Translations under genes and position numbers: made by a program
Origin: Leptobrachium leishanense
Taxonomy: Eukaryota; Chordata; Amphibia; Anura; Megophryidae
Assembly: GCA_009667805.1 (NCBI GenBank)
Contig: CM019063.1
Location: forward strand, 57,954,881-58,018,880
Direction: 5' to 3'
Length of the DNA: 64,000 bases
Notes under the pieces: generated by a model
The model's input: the letters and a program-made list of their open reading frames with translations, nothing else
What the model was told of the DNA's origin: nothing
Databases searched by the model: none
Shown: piece by piece, positions 23,955 through 35,900 of the stretch
Layout: each line of letters starts with the position of its first letter
Numbering within the stretch: the stretch's first letter is position 1

Positions 23955-26900
23955 CCCATGAAGCGTTAAATGTTAAAGCACGAAAATCACTGATGGAATT
24001 ACATTCCTCGCGCATTTTTTCATCCGTCGGGAAATTGCGCTCGTAAAACCTACGTGCAAAAATGCGTGCAAAGTACCGTTGCACGCAGAAATCAGGGAGC
24101 GCAATGTAATTTTTAACGCAAGTCCGTCAGACGAACGCATTTTGTGCGGACTGCGCACAAGGTAGTGGCCGTCATTTCTGACGGATCTAGTAAAAAAAAA
24201 AACATGCGCATCGAGGTTCTCCGTTGTGAATCCGCAGTTTGGTACGGTCAGGTTGTTACAATTTGCCGTTACCACCAGCTTTTCAAAGACGTTAAAACTA
24301 TGCGCAAACGTTGTCTGTTAAATTTTGCGCTAAGATTGTAATACAATGCGCACACAAACGCATTTGCGCTCACAATGTTAAGTATAGGATGCGCGCACTA
24401 AATTGCGCTCGCAAAGGGTTCGCGCAGGGTCACTCGCGTTAGGCGTTAACGTGCATTTTCTGCACGAACGTCCTAATACGACGTTCAGCGCAAAAGGTTT
24501 TGCCCCTCACGTTAATGCGGTTTTGCGCGCGAAGAATGTAATAGGGCCCACTGTTTTTAATACCTAAAATATTTTCCCGAAAATAGTGAGCTGTTCCACC
24601 TTCACTTCCAATACTTTTGGTCACCCTGCAGGTCGTCCATCTCTTCTACGCATACTGGCAAAGCTTCTGTACAATGAAGAATTTTGCTTGGAAGGAAGAG
24701 TACGACACCAGACAGGCATCAAACCGCTGGGAGAAGAGGGCCATGGAGAAGGAGAACAAGAAAACCCGGGAGAAGGCACGGAAGGAGAGGAACGAGCTGA
24801 TCCGGACACTGGTGGCCTTCATCAGGAAGAGAGATAAAAGAGTGCAAGCCCACCGCAAGCTGGTGGAAGAGCAGAACGCGGAGAAAGCCAAGAAGGTGGA
24901 GGAGCTTCGCAGACAGCAGAAGCTACAGCAGCTTAAGTAAGCACTGCCCTTTAACAAACCGCCATCACTTCAATTCAGACTTTACAGTCAAGTAACGCAA
25001 GGTAACCTGTATGTCACAGCGGCCATATTGAATGATGGAGCACTTGTTATTTTTTATTTCATCTGCTCGACCAGTGGTCAGCAACCTCGGCCTTCCAGAT
25101 TGTAACTCTCATGATGCTCAGCCACACAGCAGTTTGGATGAGTCTCTTGGAAAATGTAGTTCCAAAACATCTGGAGAGCCAAGGTTGCCGACCCCTCTGC
25201 TAGCGGCTTGTGTTTGGGCCCTTTTACAATTGACTTTGGTTTTTTACTATCGAGAAATCTGAACGGTAGACTGTACGTCCGAGCATCAGCAGAGCCGACT
25301 GAAACACCAAACCTGTTTTTTATTTTTTTCCTCTAACACATGTCTGTATATTTGTAATATTTAGAATGGGTAAATAATGACTATTTAAATGGCAATTTTT
25401 TACAGATTTTTGACAAGATCAGGTTTTTTTATATATAATTGTATATGTATGTGTGTAGAAAAAAAATATCTAACTCTTCTAGGGATGCACTGAAAATATC
25501 AGCCGACTATTGTGCTTTTGACCAAAAAAAAAAACTGGGCCTGGAGGTCCGGAGGAGCCGGGGGCTTGCCTGGGCCTCCAGGCCCAGGTTCGAATGACTG
25601 ATTTTCGGTTTTCGGCAAGCTCGGCCTACGGTTTCGCTATCTGTCTGAAATTTTAATTTCGGTGCATCACTACTTCTAATCCAGTGGTTTGTTGATTAAT
25701 TGAAAAGTTCATTCTCTGTCACTGTTTTGAAGGCTGGCCGAGCAGTACAAGGAGCAGAGCTGGATGGCCATGTCTGACCTGGAGAAAGAGCTTCAGCAGA
25801 TGGAGGCTCAGTATGACAAACAGTTCGGGGACCCATCAGAAGATGGAGATACAGGAGAAGAACTAGGAGCAGGTCAGGAGTGTTTCTTTTAATATAACGA
25901 GTGCGCAGTCTAGCCGCGCACAGTCTAGCACATAAAGCCGCTTCATCAATATAAAGATATGTAAATGTCCTCACTGATCAAAATGACATATGATGGTGCT
26001 TGTAGATCAGAAACCCCAGACTCTGCAAACCCATCCCAAGATGTTGATTTCTGACAATTCCCAGAATTCTTTGAATGCACTAGATCAGGGATCTGAAACT
26101 GCGCCTGCCACCCAGATGTTTCTGAACTACAGTTCCCATGAGTCTCTAGCCTTCTATTGCATTTAAAGAATTCTGTGAATTGTAGGCCATAAAACATCTG
26201 GAGGGCCGGCATTTGAGATCCCGGAATTAAATGGTCAGAGATTCATGGGACTTGTAAAAGACCTCAGATCCCTGTTGAAGACAATAACATTTCATGCATG
26301 CGGTGTGCTTGTTATTGTGTTCGCACCCAGCTCGATCCAATATGAACACTGTGCTGCACAGAGCGTGACCTGAATGTACCTCGCCTAAAGAAACATGATG
26401 AAAATAATACACTTTATCCTTTTAATGACAATAAAAACCTACTACTATACGAGTTGATGATCAGATTAGGTCTGCAGCACATCTTATTATGAACACCTAA
26501 AATAATGCCATCTGGGCTTTGATTCACACATATACCTGATAAATAAACACATGGGTCGTTAGTTTACTTATACGGCTTTCCAAACGTAAGCTCACCTGCC
26601 AAGGCAAACCTCTTAAGGTGGGATCTAACCTAAAACCAATAAACTGCCTCCTGCCTTTTTTTCCTCTCCGTCAGAATGGTGGGTTTATGTGTACGCTGCT
26701 GTTGGCAGGTGGACTTACTACTCTGATGGACCTTTTTTAGAAGTAAACGTAAAGCCTCTGTTTCTGTTCAGCGAGGATATATGGGATTCAAAGCGCAGAT
26801 AACTGTTTTGTTTGTGTTTTGTTTTTTTTTTTATTTATTTGCAAATTTAATACATGACTTGGGATTGTATACTTAACCAGCTGGATGGAGTAGCGGTAAC

Positions 26901-29900
26901 ATCACTGCTCTATAACCGTCGAGACCCAGGTTTGAATCCCAGCCAGAGCTCCTCTCCAGTAAGTGTCCTTGGGTGAGACGCCTAACGGTACATACTTGCC
27001 ACCACACAATATTGGTTGTGGAGTCCAGTGGTAACATCTCTGCTCTTCGACCTTGGAGAAGCAAGTCAAAAAGTCCCGTTCAGCACATTCCTCCAATACA
27101 ACTAAGGAGAAGTAAGTCCCGACTTTCCGAGAAGCGGGTTCAACCCAACCACCAGGTCGCTGCTCTACAATCATGGAAAGACGACTCGATCCCACTCAGA
27201 AGATGCCACCAGCGACTGTCCTTGGGCAAGACACCTAACGATATGGATGCGCCGACCTCACAAAATACTTGTACATCTCCTAGATTGTAAGTTCCCTTGG
27301 GAACAGGGACCCCCTGAATCAGGCCGTATCATCCACGTGTGGTATTACAATGTATTAACCCCTTGTACACTGATCTTGTAAAGCGCTGCAGAATATGTGG
27401 CGCTAAATAAAGGATAACAATAATAATACTCTGCCACCCAAATACAGTGGAAACTGAGCACTGTTATGATACTGTGACACTGTTATGCATTTGGTGGATG
27501 ATGACGATCTTGTGGTTTACAGTATTCTCATATCCCCCTAACCAGACAAAGCCAGTGAAGAAGGTGACGATGACATCCTCTACGACGACCTCTACTGTCC
27601 CGCGTGTGATAAAGTGTGTCAGACTGAGAAAGCGTAAGGTCTTTTTTATTTTTTATTATTACAGCAGAGGGCAGAGTGATAAAGTAAAAAAAAATTCTTA
27701 CAAAGTAATTTGAAGGTTGAATTGTTCTGACATCTAGGGATGCAACTAACGATTATTCTCATCGATTAGTTGGCCGATTTTTATTATTTTGATTCATTGG
27801 ATAAAAAAAAAAATAGAAGAAAATTTGTTTACTTAAAAGGAATTTCATGTAAAAAAGTTAACCATAACCCCTCCCCTTTTTTCATAAGCAATTTGCGTAG
27901 TGTATGTAACTTTCGTATGTACATACACAAATTGCGTATCTTGCGTACTTTTCACACAAGGTATGTGAGTGCTTGGACAGGGGGATGGGTTGATGCTGCA
28001 TGCGCAGCTTAAGCCCATGTTTACTTTCTCAAATGAATGTGGCTACAAGCACTTGGTCATAGATGATGATGTCAGCATGAACTCGGGGTTAATAAGTTAA
28101 AATGGTCAGGTTGTGTAGAGTGTCCCTTTTTAAATAATTTCCTGAAACAGAGTGGGAGGAGGGACTGGAGTTGGAAGTGAGTGACTTTGCTCAAGTGACT
28201 TGACCGGAGTGTGGGAGTGAGTTTTGGGAAAGGGACCAGACCAAAGTGAGGGAATGACAGTTCCCGACCAAAGAGGGTGTGGCAGGGAGGATGGGGTGGT
28301 GGCACAGGACTCCAGCTTTAAGTAAGGATAAAACACAGGCATACAGCTCCTTCACCCAGTATCCTATTGTTTGTGTTATAGTTCTGCTACTGTTGTAAAC
28401 GGAATAAAAACAAACTGGTTGTGTCTGACATCACCCTAGAACTAAATCATACCTAGTAAAGCAGCGGCGCGTCTTCTCCAATCAGCTCCGAAGCTGAGGT
28501 TATTTACGTTTAACTCGGTCTGACTCTAAACAGTGTGTGCTGTACACAGGACGATTAATCAACACCGATTAATCCATAATGGAAATAGTTGACAACTATT
28601 TTATTCATCGATTTAGTTGTTTCAGCCCTACTGACATCTCTTGAATTGTACAAGTAAAATTTATTTATTTATAAAGTATTTTACCAGGAAGGATACATTG
28701 AGATTTCTCTCGTTTTCATTCTGTCCTGGGTTCAAGAACATTGAAACTTTACAGTCGTTGCATTTATTACTTTGTATTTCTGTAAGAAATTAAAAACACA
28801 AATATACAGATTAACAGAGAATAAATATGCAGGGAATATAGTCACTATGCCAACACTGCCTAATTATCATTTAAGATTTGCCGTTCACCAATATTTTTCT
28901 TTCCTCAACAGGATGCGTAATCACGAGAAGTCAAAGAAACACCGGGAGATGGTAGCTTTGCTGCGGCAACAACTCGAGGCGGAGGAAGAGGAGTTGGAAA
29001 TCTCTGCAACCAAGGAGAACGGTGTCCAGGGCGTTGACGTGGCATTATCTGAAGAGGAGGAACCAGAGGAGGAGCCAAAGTAAGTTTGGGTCCCAACAAT
29101 TGCTTAGAGGGTTATTCAGAAAGCACTTAATTTTCAGTGCTTTCTCGTTCGGCACACTTCAGTGATTCCAGTTCGTCCACCACCCCCCCGCGGTGAATTC
29201 ACTATTCACCGCAGGGTCCCCAATGTGCACCGAACGCCACTGAACTCCAGGGGGGAAAAAACGGAACGGAAATAATGAAAAAGGTCCAAATAAAAATGAA
29301 AGGTCCGTTATAGAATTAATGAAAAAATGGGAATCAAAAATTGCGCCTAAATAAAGAAAGTTTGGAAAATAAAAAGAATAAACAATTGAATTATTATTCT
29401 TTATTTATAAAGCGCCAGCATATTCCGCAGCGCTGTACAATAAGCACAGTATAGACAGGGTTACAATACATTGTACAACATTTGACAAACAGTACAGGAG
29501 GAGATGAGGGCCCTATTCCCGTAGGAACTCACAATCTAGGAGGGTTGGGGTCGGAAACAGGAGGAGAGGACTAAAAGTAGGATAAAAACGATAATTTTTT
29601 TTTTTTACATTGAATCTTATGGGATTCGCCTGTTTAAATCTGTCGCATGAAACCGCCGAAAATCAGGGCATTTTACTGACACTTCAGTACTGTTCGACGT
29701 TCTCTGAATAGAATTAACCATTACTTCTCTATGGGACAATTTCGCTCCGCCGAAGATCGCTGAATTGCAGCGAACTGCACCTTATTTCGCTGTCAATTCG
29801 GCAGTATTTGGAGGCGTTCTGAATAGACCAACTGCCACGAAAATGCACCATAGGGGGAAATTCACCATTCGGCGCTCTTCGAATAACCCTTTATATGTGT

Positions 29901-32900
29901 TTATTTTCTCGTTCTTCTCCTAAGACTAAATGATAATTGTATGTCCAGTGTACGGCGGAACACCAGGCACTCTGTACAGATAATGCAGATTTTACACCGT
30001 GACTATAGAGTAGTTTGTAACCCCCTTACCTCTGCCGAAACAAATCCTAATGATCTAGCAGCGGTTCTCATTATTGGGTTAGCTATGCCTTATCTAGCTA
30101 CGTAGATGATCGAGTGGAAAAGCCTCAGTGTTGGCTATGACCGTGATGTAAAGCTGTATCTCTACAAGACTTCAGGGTACAGGTTACTCCTTGTCCAAAA
30201 AACATTTTTGAGGGTTGGCATGATGCCACAAGTGACACCTTGACCTAACGTGATGGGGACATCATTTTTTTAATATAGTATAAAACGCCCTCCAGACTGT
30301 GTGTATGAAACATGGATGTTTAGACTCGGCTCCCATCTTCGAGATATCTCCTCATATGCAAATATTCCAAAATCTGAAACTTCCAATCCTGTCATTTCGG
30401 ATAAGGGATGCTCAACCTGTACGACCATACACCGCAAGAATGCGGACAGGAACAACACGTCCTGCGCTTAAAAGCATCCTCTTGGTGGGTGTAATGGCCT
30501 GGTATCACCATTGGTTGTCGGCATCTGTGCAAAGTCACCCTTCGTGGTAGATATGTTCTCCACATCCAGTAGGGTCGGTGGAGATATTGTTGTGAACTGT
30601 TGGGGTTCAGCAATGCAATTTCCCCACCTTCTCTCTTGTAATGCAGCTTCCAGGGCACCTGAACTGAGCCTCTCCCTCTGTAGTCAGTAATAGTTAGGGG
30701 ATGGGAGCTCTAGACCACCTTAACATCCTCTTCCCCTCTTTCCATGAACACCCACCAAGGGAGAGTCTTAACGTATCTGGGGAAGCTGATCCAGGTCACC
30801 TCTGTGAAAATAAGTCAATGTTAAAAAAAAAAAAAAAAGGTACTTTTTGATGCAGATACTTGATGTGTTTATCCTATTTTTTTTCCCCCAGACAATCCCG
30901 AAAGCAAAGAAAGAAGAAACAGCAGAAGACGCCAAAGGTATGTTCCAACTGTTCAGGGAGAAGTTTTCTTTTCTTTGCATTGTACGATGGGAGGGCTGTG
31001 CAGTATCCTTGATTTTGGCCCGATTTTAAATAAGTCGGCTGTGATTTTACTCTTGTGAAAGTCGAGGACTCTCTTTGTTGCTTGGATGGAACGTCCATCA
31101 ATTATCGGCAGAGCAGAGCCAACAGGTCCCGCAGGCGCCTGCCAAACCTGACTGCTCTGCCGAAGCACGGACGGAATGCCAGTAGGTCAACAAACCCAGA
31201 GTCATGGTTTTTTATTTATTTTTCCCTCTCCCCTATCTCTATATGGTGGTAACTTACGTTTGTAGTATTTTGAGAATATTTAGTGACCATATAAACGTGC
31301 CAAGAACCCGATTGCCACATCGCCAGCTTACAAGCCCTCTGTGACCCGATTCCATGTCAAACATCTTCGTATCGCTGATTTCCACTGACAGGTGCATGAT
31401 GACAGCTTTGAGGAGAAGGCGCAGGCTACCGACGGCAAAATTGTGGAAACAGAGCCTGGCAAGCGGTCTCCTACAGTCGATGCAGAGCAGCAGGACCACT
31501 CAGACACCAATACTGCCACAGCTCCGCAAGAAAACCTCCCCCCCGACACACCACGCACAGAATCACCCGACAACCCCAAGACTGAAAGTAATGACAACAA
31601 GACGTAAGTAGTTTGTTTCTCTTCCATAGCGTAGTGGCAAGATTGAAATGCTTTCATGGTGTATAAGTAAACTGTGTCCGGGTGGGTTTGATTTGAATCA
31701 CTGGTCAAGAAGCTTCAATTTCCATTAATGTTTTTTTAAATGTAAAGACACCTTCTCGCTGGTTGTTCTAATCTTCAACCCCTTCCCGACCGCGGACGTA
31801 CCATGTACGTCACGCCCACGGGTTTCCCTTAGACGGTGCCCCCTCCGGTGCCTGCAGTAAAATTCAGGAAGGGGAGGGAGGCTATATCTCCCCAACTGTG
31901 TAAGTGAGAAACTTACAAATTACGCCGCTGGAAAGGGAAGAGTCTCCAGCATTAATTGTTTCGCTGCCGGATTGCAATTCAAACCTGGAGGTGGCTGACA
32001 TCTTGGATGTCAGCCAAGCCTCCGGGTCACCCCCCACCCACTGACCTCCTCACCATATGTGTGAGGATGTCAGTGGGCCAGTTAACCCCTAGCTGCCAAG
32101 TGGAGATAAGGGGATCCCAAGGATCCCCTTATCTCCTGATCCGTGGCAGCTAGAGAGTCATGTTTGACATCATTGACCAGGTTTAGTGTAGAAATGAAAA
32201 TAATAATATTTTTAAAAACAAATTTGTCTTGGGGGGGGTTTAGTTAAATAGAACCTAGGCTGTCATCTAAAAATAATTAGCATAAAACGGTCATAATGAG
32301 CGCAGCGCACATAGGTGAACTGGCTCAGCAGTGAAGGGGTTAAAAAGCAAAAACATGTAAAAATTAGGTATTTCTATTCTTGGGACAAAATTCGGAAACT
32401 ATTTAGCCAGGGTCTTTTTTTGGTGGTTGTAGATTTGGGGGATTAAATTCCGAAAGTGTGTTTTTTACCATTTGTTTTCATCATATTTCATATTTTTATA
32501 GTAAATTATTGGATATGATGGAAATAATGGTATATTTTAGAAAGTCCATTTAATGGTGGGAAAAACTGTGTATAATATGTGTGTGTTTTATAAACGAGTA
32601 AGAGAAAAATTTGACCTAAACACGAACGGCGCAGAAATGTAAAAACAGCAGTGGGAACTAAAGGACGGATTTGCGTAAAAACCGCCCGGTCACTATGGGG
32701 TTAATATTTGCACCAAATGACGTTTTCACATTCAAGCCGGGGTCAGACGAGCGTTTTGAAGAGCAGAAGAAACGTCCTTGAGAGTGGACGTTCCTTCCAC
32801 TCTTGACGCCCGTCTGGCCACCTCGCTGAGCGCAGTTAGTGCGCTCAGCACTGCAAGACTCGATCCTCCCATGGAGGATCGCACTTTGTAGCCCCCTCTA

Positions 32901-35900
32901 ACGTGCGTCTAGCGTTTCGACGGGGAGGCTTTCAGCACGTACGCGCTACAGCGTGCGGCCGGCCCCCATCGAAGCGTCACAATGCTGCGAAGGACGCCGA
33001 GAGACACGTCCGTACGGACGCACATAGTGCGCTTGTCTGACTCCGGCCTTCGAATAATAACCTTTCAGATTAGGTCTTAGTTATATCCGAACTGATTGTG
33101 CTATAGATCAGGGCTCAAAATTTCCACTCGCATTTGGCAAGTGGAAATTAAGTGAGGGCGAGTGGAAATGCACACGCAGGCAGCACAATAAATTATTTTG
33201 TGCTGCGCATTCCGGCAGTGCCACCGTGCAGCCCCCCCCCCCTTCCCCAGGCTGCACGGTGGCAGGAACCAGCTGCCTAACCTGAACCAGCTTGTCTCTG
33301 TCACTGGCATGGGGGGGGGGAGAGCTTCCCTGCCTCCTCGCTCTGCTCACACTTGGGTCTGATGACTGGGTATACATGTATCTGGGGTCTGATGTCTGGG
33401 TATTAATGTTATTTTTTGTAACTTTATTCTAAAGACCTTTAACAATGTAACTTCATAAGATAATTTAAGGGGCAGAGTTAAGGGCTGGGTAGGGGTTAGG
33501 TGGAGCAACTGGTGGCGAGTAACTCTTATGGCCTAGTTAGTAGCTTGGGACTTGAAATTGTGAGCCCTGCTATAGATCATTAGCGATCAATACATCACCG
33601 TGCCGTCATCTCTTCATTCTCTCCCTCCAGTTTAATTTCAGAACTTAAATGGTTTATTAAACTAAATCCATCACATTATATCACATATTCTGTATTTGCT
33701 TTTAAACATCAGTGTTTGTTACTGAAGCGGTTACTTTCATCTCGGCGCTTCTCGTGAAGTTGTTTCATTCGGCCCACAAGCCCTTCTTTGTTGCACCGCC
33801 TGCATTTCGCCGGCATGCTCGTTTTACCGATAAGTAGAGGAACTTCATTAAAGTCTTCCCAAACTGGGTCTTTTTTTTTTTTTTATTGCCGGCCACCATT
33901 TTTCTCCTCAAGCGAGGAAACCACCTCAAGCAGCGTGCACAAAGATCCCAAGACTGCTGCTCATAAGGTTTCCCTTCCATTTTTACTTCTTGCCTGGCAA
34001 CCCTCACTTCTTGACTATAATGTATTACGTGGCCTTCAAGCTTTGAGATATTCAGTAAATTATTCTCCTATAAATATTTGCGTGTTCAATCTCCCCCCAT
34101 CCAGAGCACCAAAGGTAACTGGGAAGAAAAGCAAGAACGTGAAGAAGGCATCAAAGCAAACTGTGCAGTCTGAGAACCAGGCAGAGGTATGTAGAGCACT
34201 GGCCGGTGTCTTGTAAAGCTCTCAAGCGGACTCCTGCATTACACGGGTGCAAGGTTTCCTTCCGGTCTTAACTTTCCTTCCTGTCTTTCTTTTCCCCCTT
34301 TCTGTCCCTCTCCCCCTTTTTCCGTCCCTCTCCCCCCCCCTTTCTGTCCCTCTCTCTCCCTCCCCTTTCTGTCCCTCTCTCTCCCCCCCCCTTTCTGTCC
34401 CTCTCTCTTCCCCCCCCCCCTTCTGTCCCTCTCCCCCCCATTTCTGTCCCTCTCCCCCATATTTCTGTCCCTCCCCCCCCCATTTCTGTCTCTCCCCCCC
34501 TTTCTGTCTCTCTTCCCCCCTCCCTTTCTGTCCCTCTCTCTCCCCCCTTTCTGTCCCTCTCTCTTCTCCCCCTTTCTGTCCCTCTCTCTCCCCCCTTTCT
34601 GTCCTCTCTCTCTCCCCCCCTTTCTGTCCCTCTCTCTCCCCCCTTTCTGTCCCTCTCTCCCCCCTTTCTGTCCCTCCCTCTCCCCCCTTTCTGTCCCTCT
34701 CTCTCCCCCCCCTTTCTGTCCCTCCCTCCCCTTTCTGTCCCTCTCCCCCCCCCCTTCTGTCTCCTCCCCCCCTTTCTGTCTCCCTCCCCCCTTTCTGTCT
34801 CCCTCCCCCCTTTTTGTCCCTCTCCCCCCCTTTCTGTCTCCCTCCCCCCTTTCTGTCTCCCTCCCCCCCCTTTTTGTCCTCTCCCCCCTTTCTGTCCTCC
34901 CCCCCTTTCTGTCCTCTCCCCCCCCTTTCTGTCCCTCCCCCCATTTCTGTCCCTCTCCCCCCATTTCTGTCCCTCTCCCCCCCATTTCTTTCTGTCCCTT
35001 CCCCCCCATTTCTGTCCCTCTCCCCCCCATTTCTGTCCCTCTCCCCCCATTTCTGTCCTCTCCCCCCATTTCTGTCCCTCTCCCCCCATTTCTGTCCCCC
35101 CCCATTTCTGTCCCTCTCCCCCTTTTGTCCCTCTCCCCCCCTTTCTGTCCTCTCCCCCCCCTTTCTGTCCCTCTCCTCTCCCCCCCTTTCTGTCCTCTCT
35201 CTCCCCCCCTTTCTGTCCCTCTCTCCCCCCCCCCTTTCTGTCCCTCTCTCTCCTCTCCCTTTCTGTCCTCTCTCTCCTCCCCCCCCTTTCTGTCCCTCTC
35301 TCTCCTCCCCCCCTTTCTGTCCCTCTCTCTCCTCCCCCCCTTTCTTTCCCTCTCTCTCCTCCCCCCCCCCCTTCTGTCCCTCTCTCTCCTCCCCCCTTTC
35401 TGTCCCTCTCTCCTCCCCCCTTTCTGTCCCTCTCTCTCCTCCCCCCCTTTCTGTCCCTCTCTCTCCTCCCCCCTTTCTGTCCCTCTCTCTCCTCCCCCCC
35501 CTTTCTGTCCCTCTCTCTCCCCCCCTTTCTGTCCCTCTCTCTCCTCCCCCCCCTTTCTGTCCCTCTCTCTCCTCCCCCCCTTTCTGTCCTCTCTCTCCTC
35601 CCCCCCCCTTTCTATCCCTCTCTCTCCTCCCCCCCCCTTTCTGTCCTCTCTCTCCTCCCCCCCCCTTTCTGTCCCTCTCTCTTCCCCCCCCCCCCTTTCC
35701 TGCCTTGTCTGGTCTTTTCTGCCTGCTCCATGACCCGCTAACGGGAGATAATCGCAGTGAATGCTGAGGAGCTGCAATTCTCTTATGCATGGGAGCTGTC
35801 AGTCCGGCCGCAGGTCATGCCGTATCGCATCAGGACTCTGCATGACCGATCCTGAATACCGCATGGCCCGGATTGGATTGGTGGGCTGAAAATAGACATT

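Noticed and set aside
34222..35790. ORFs above 500 codons on both strands
   Set aside because: A C/T-only sequence lacks stop triplets; the Pro/Ser/Leu and Arg/Gly/Glu repeats are by-products of base composition.
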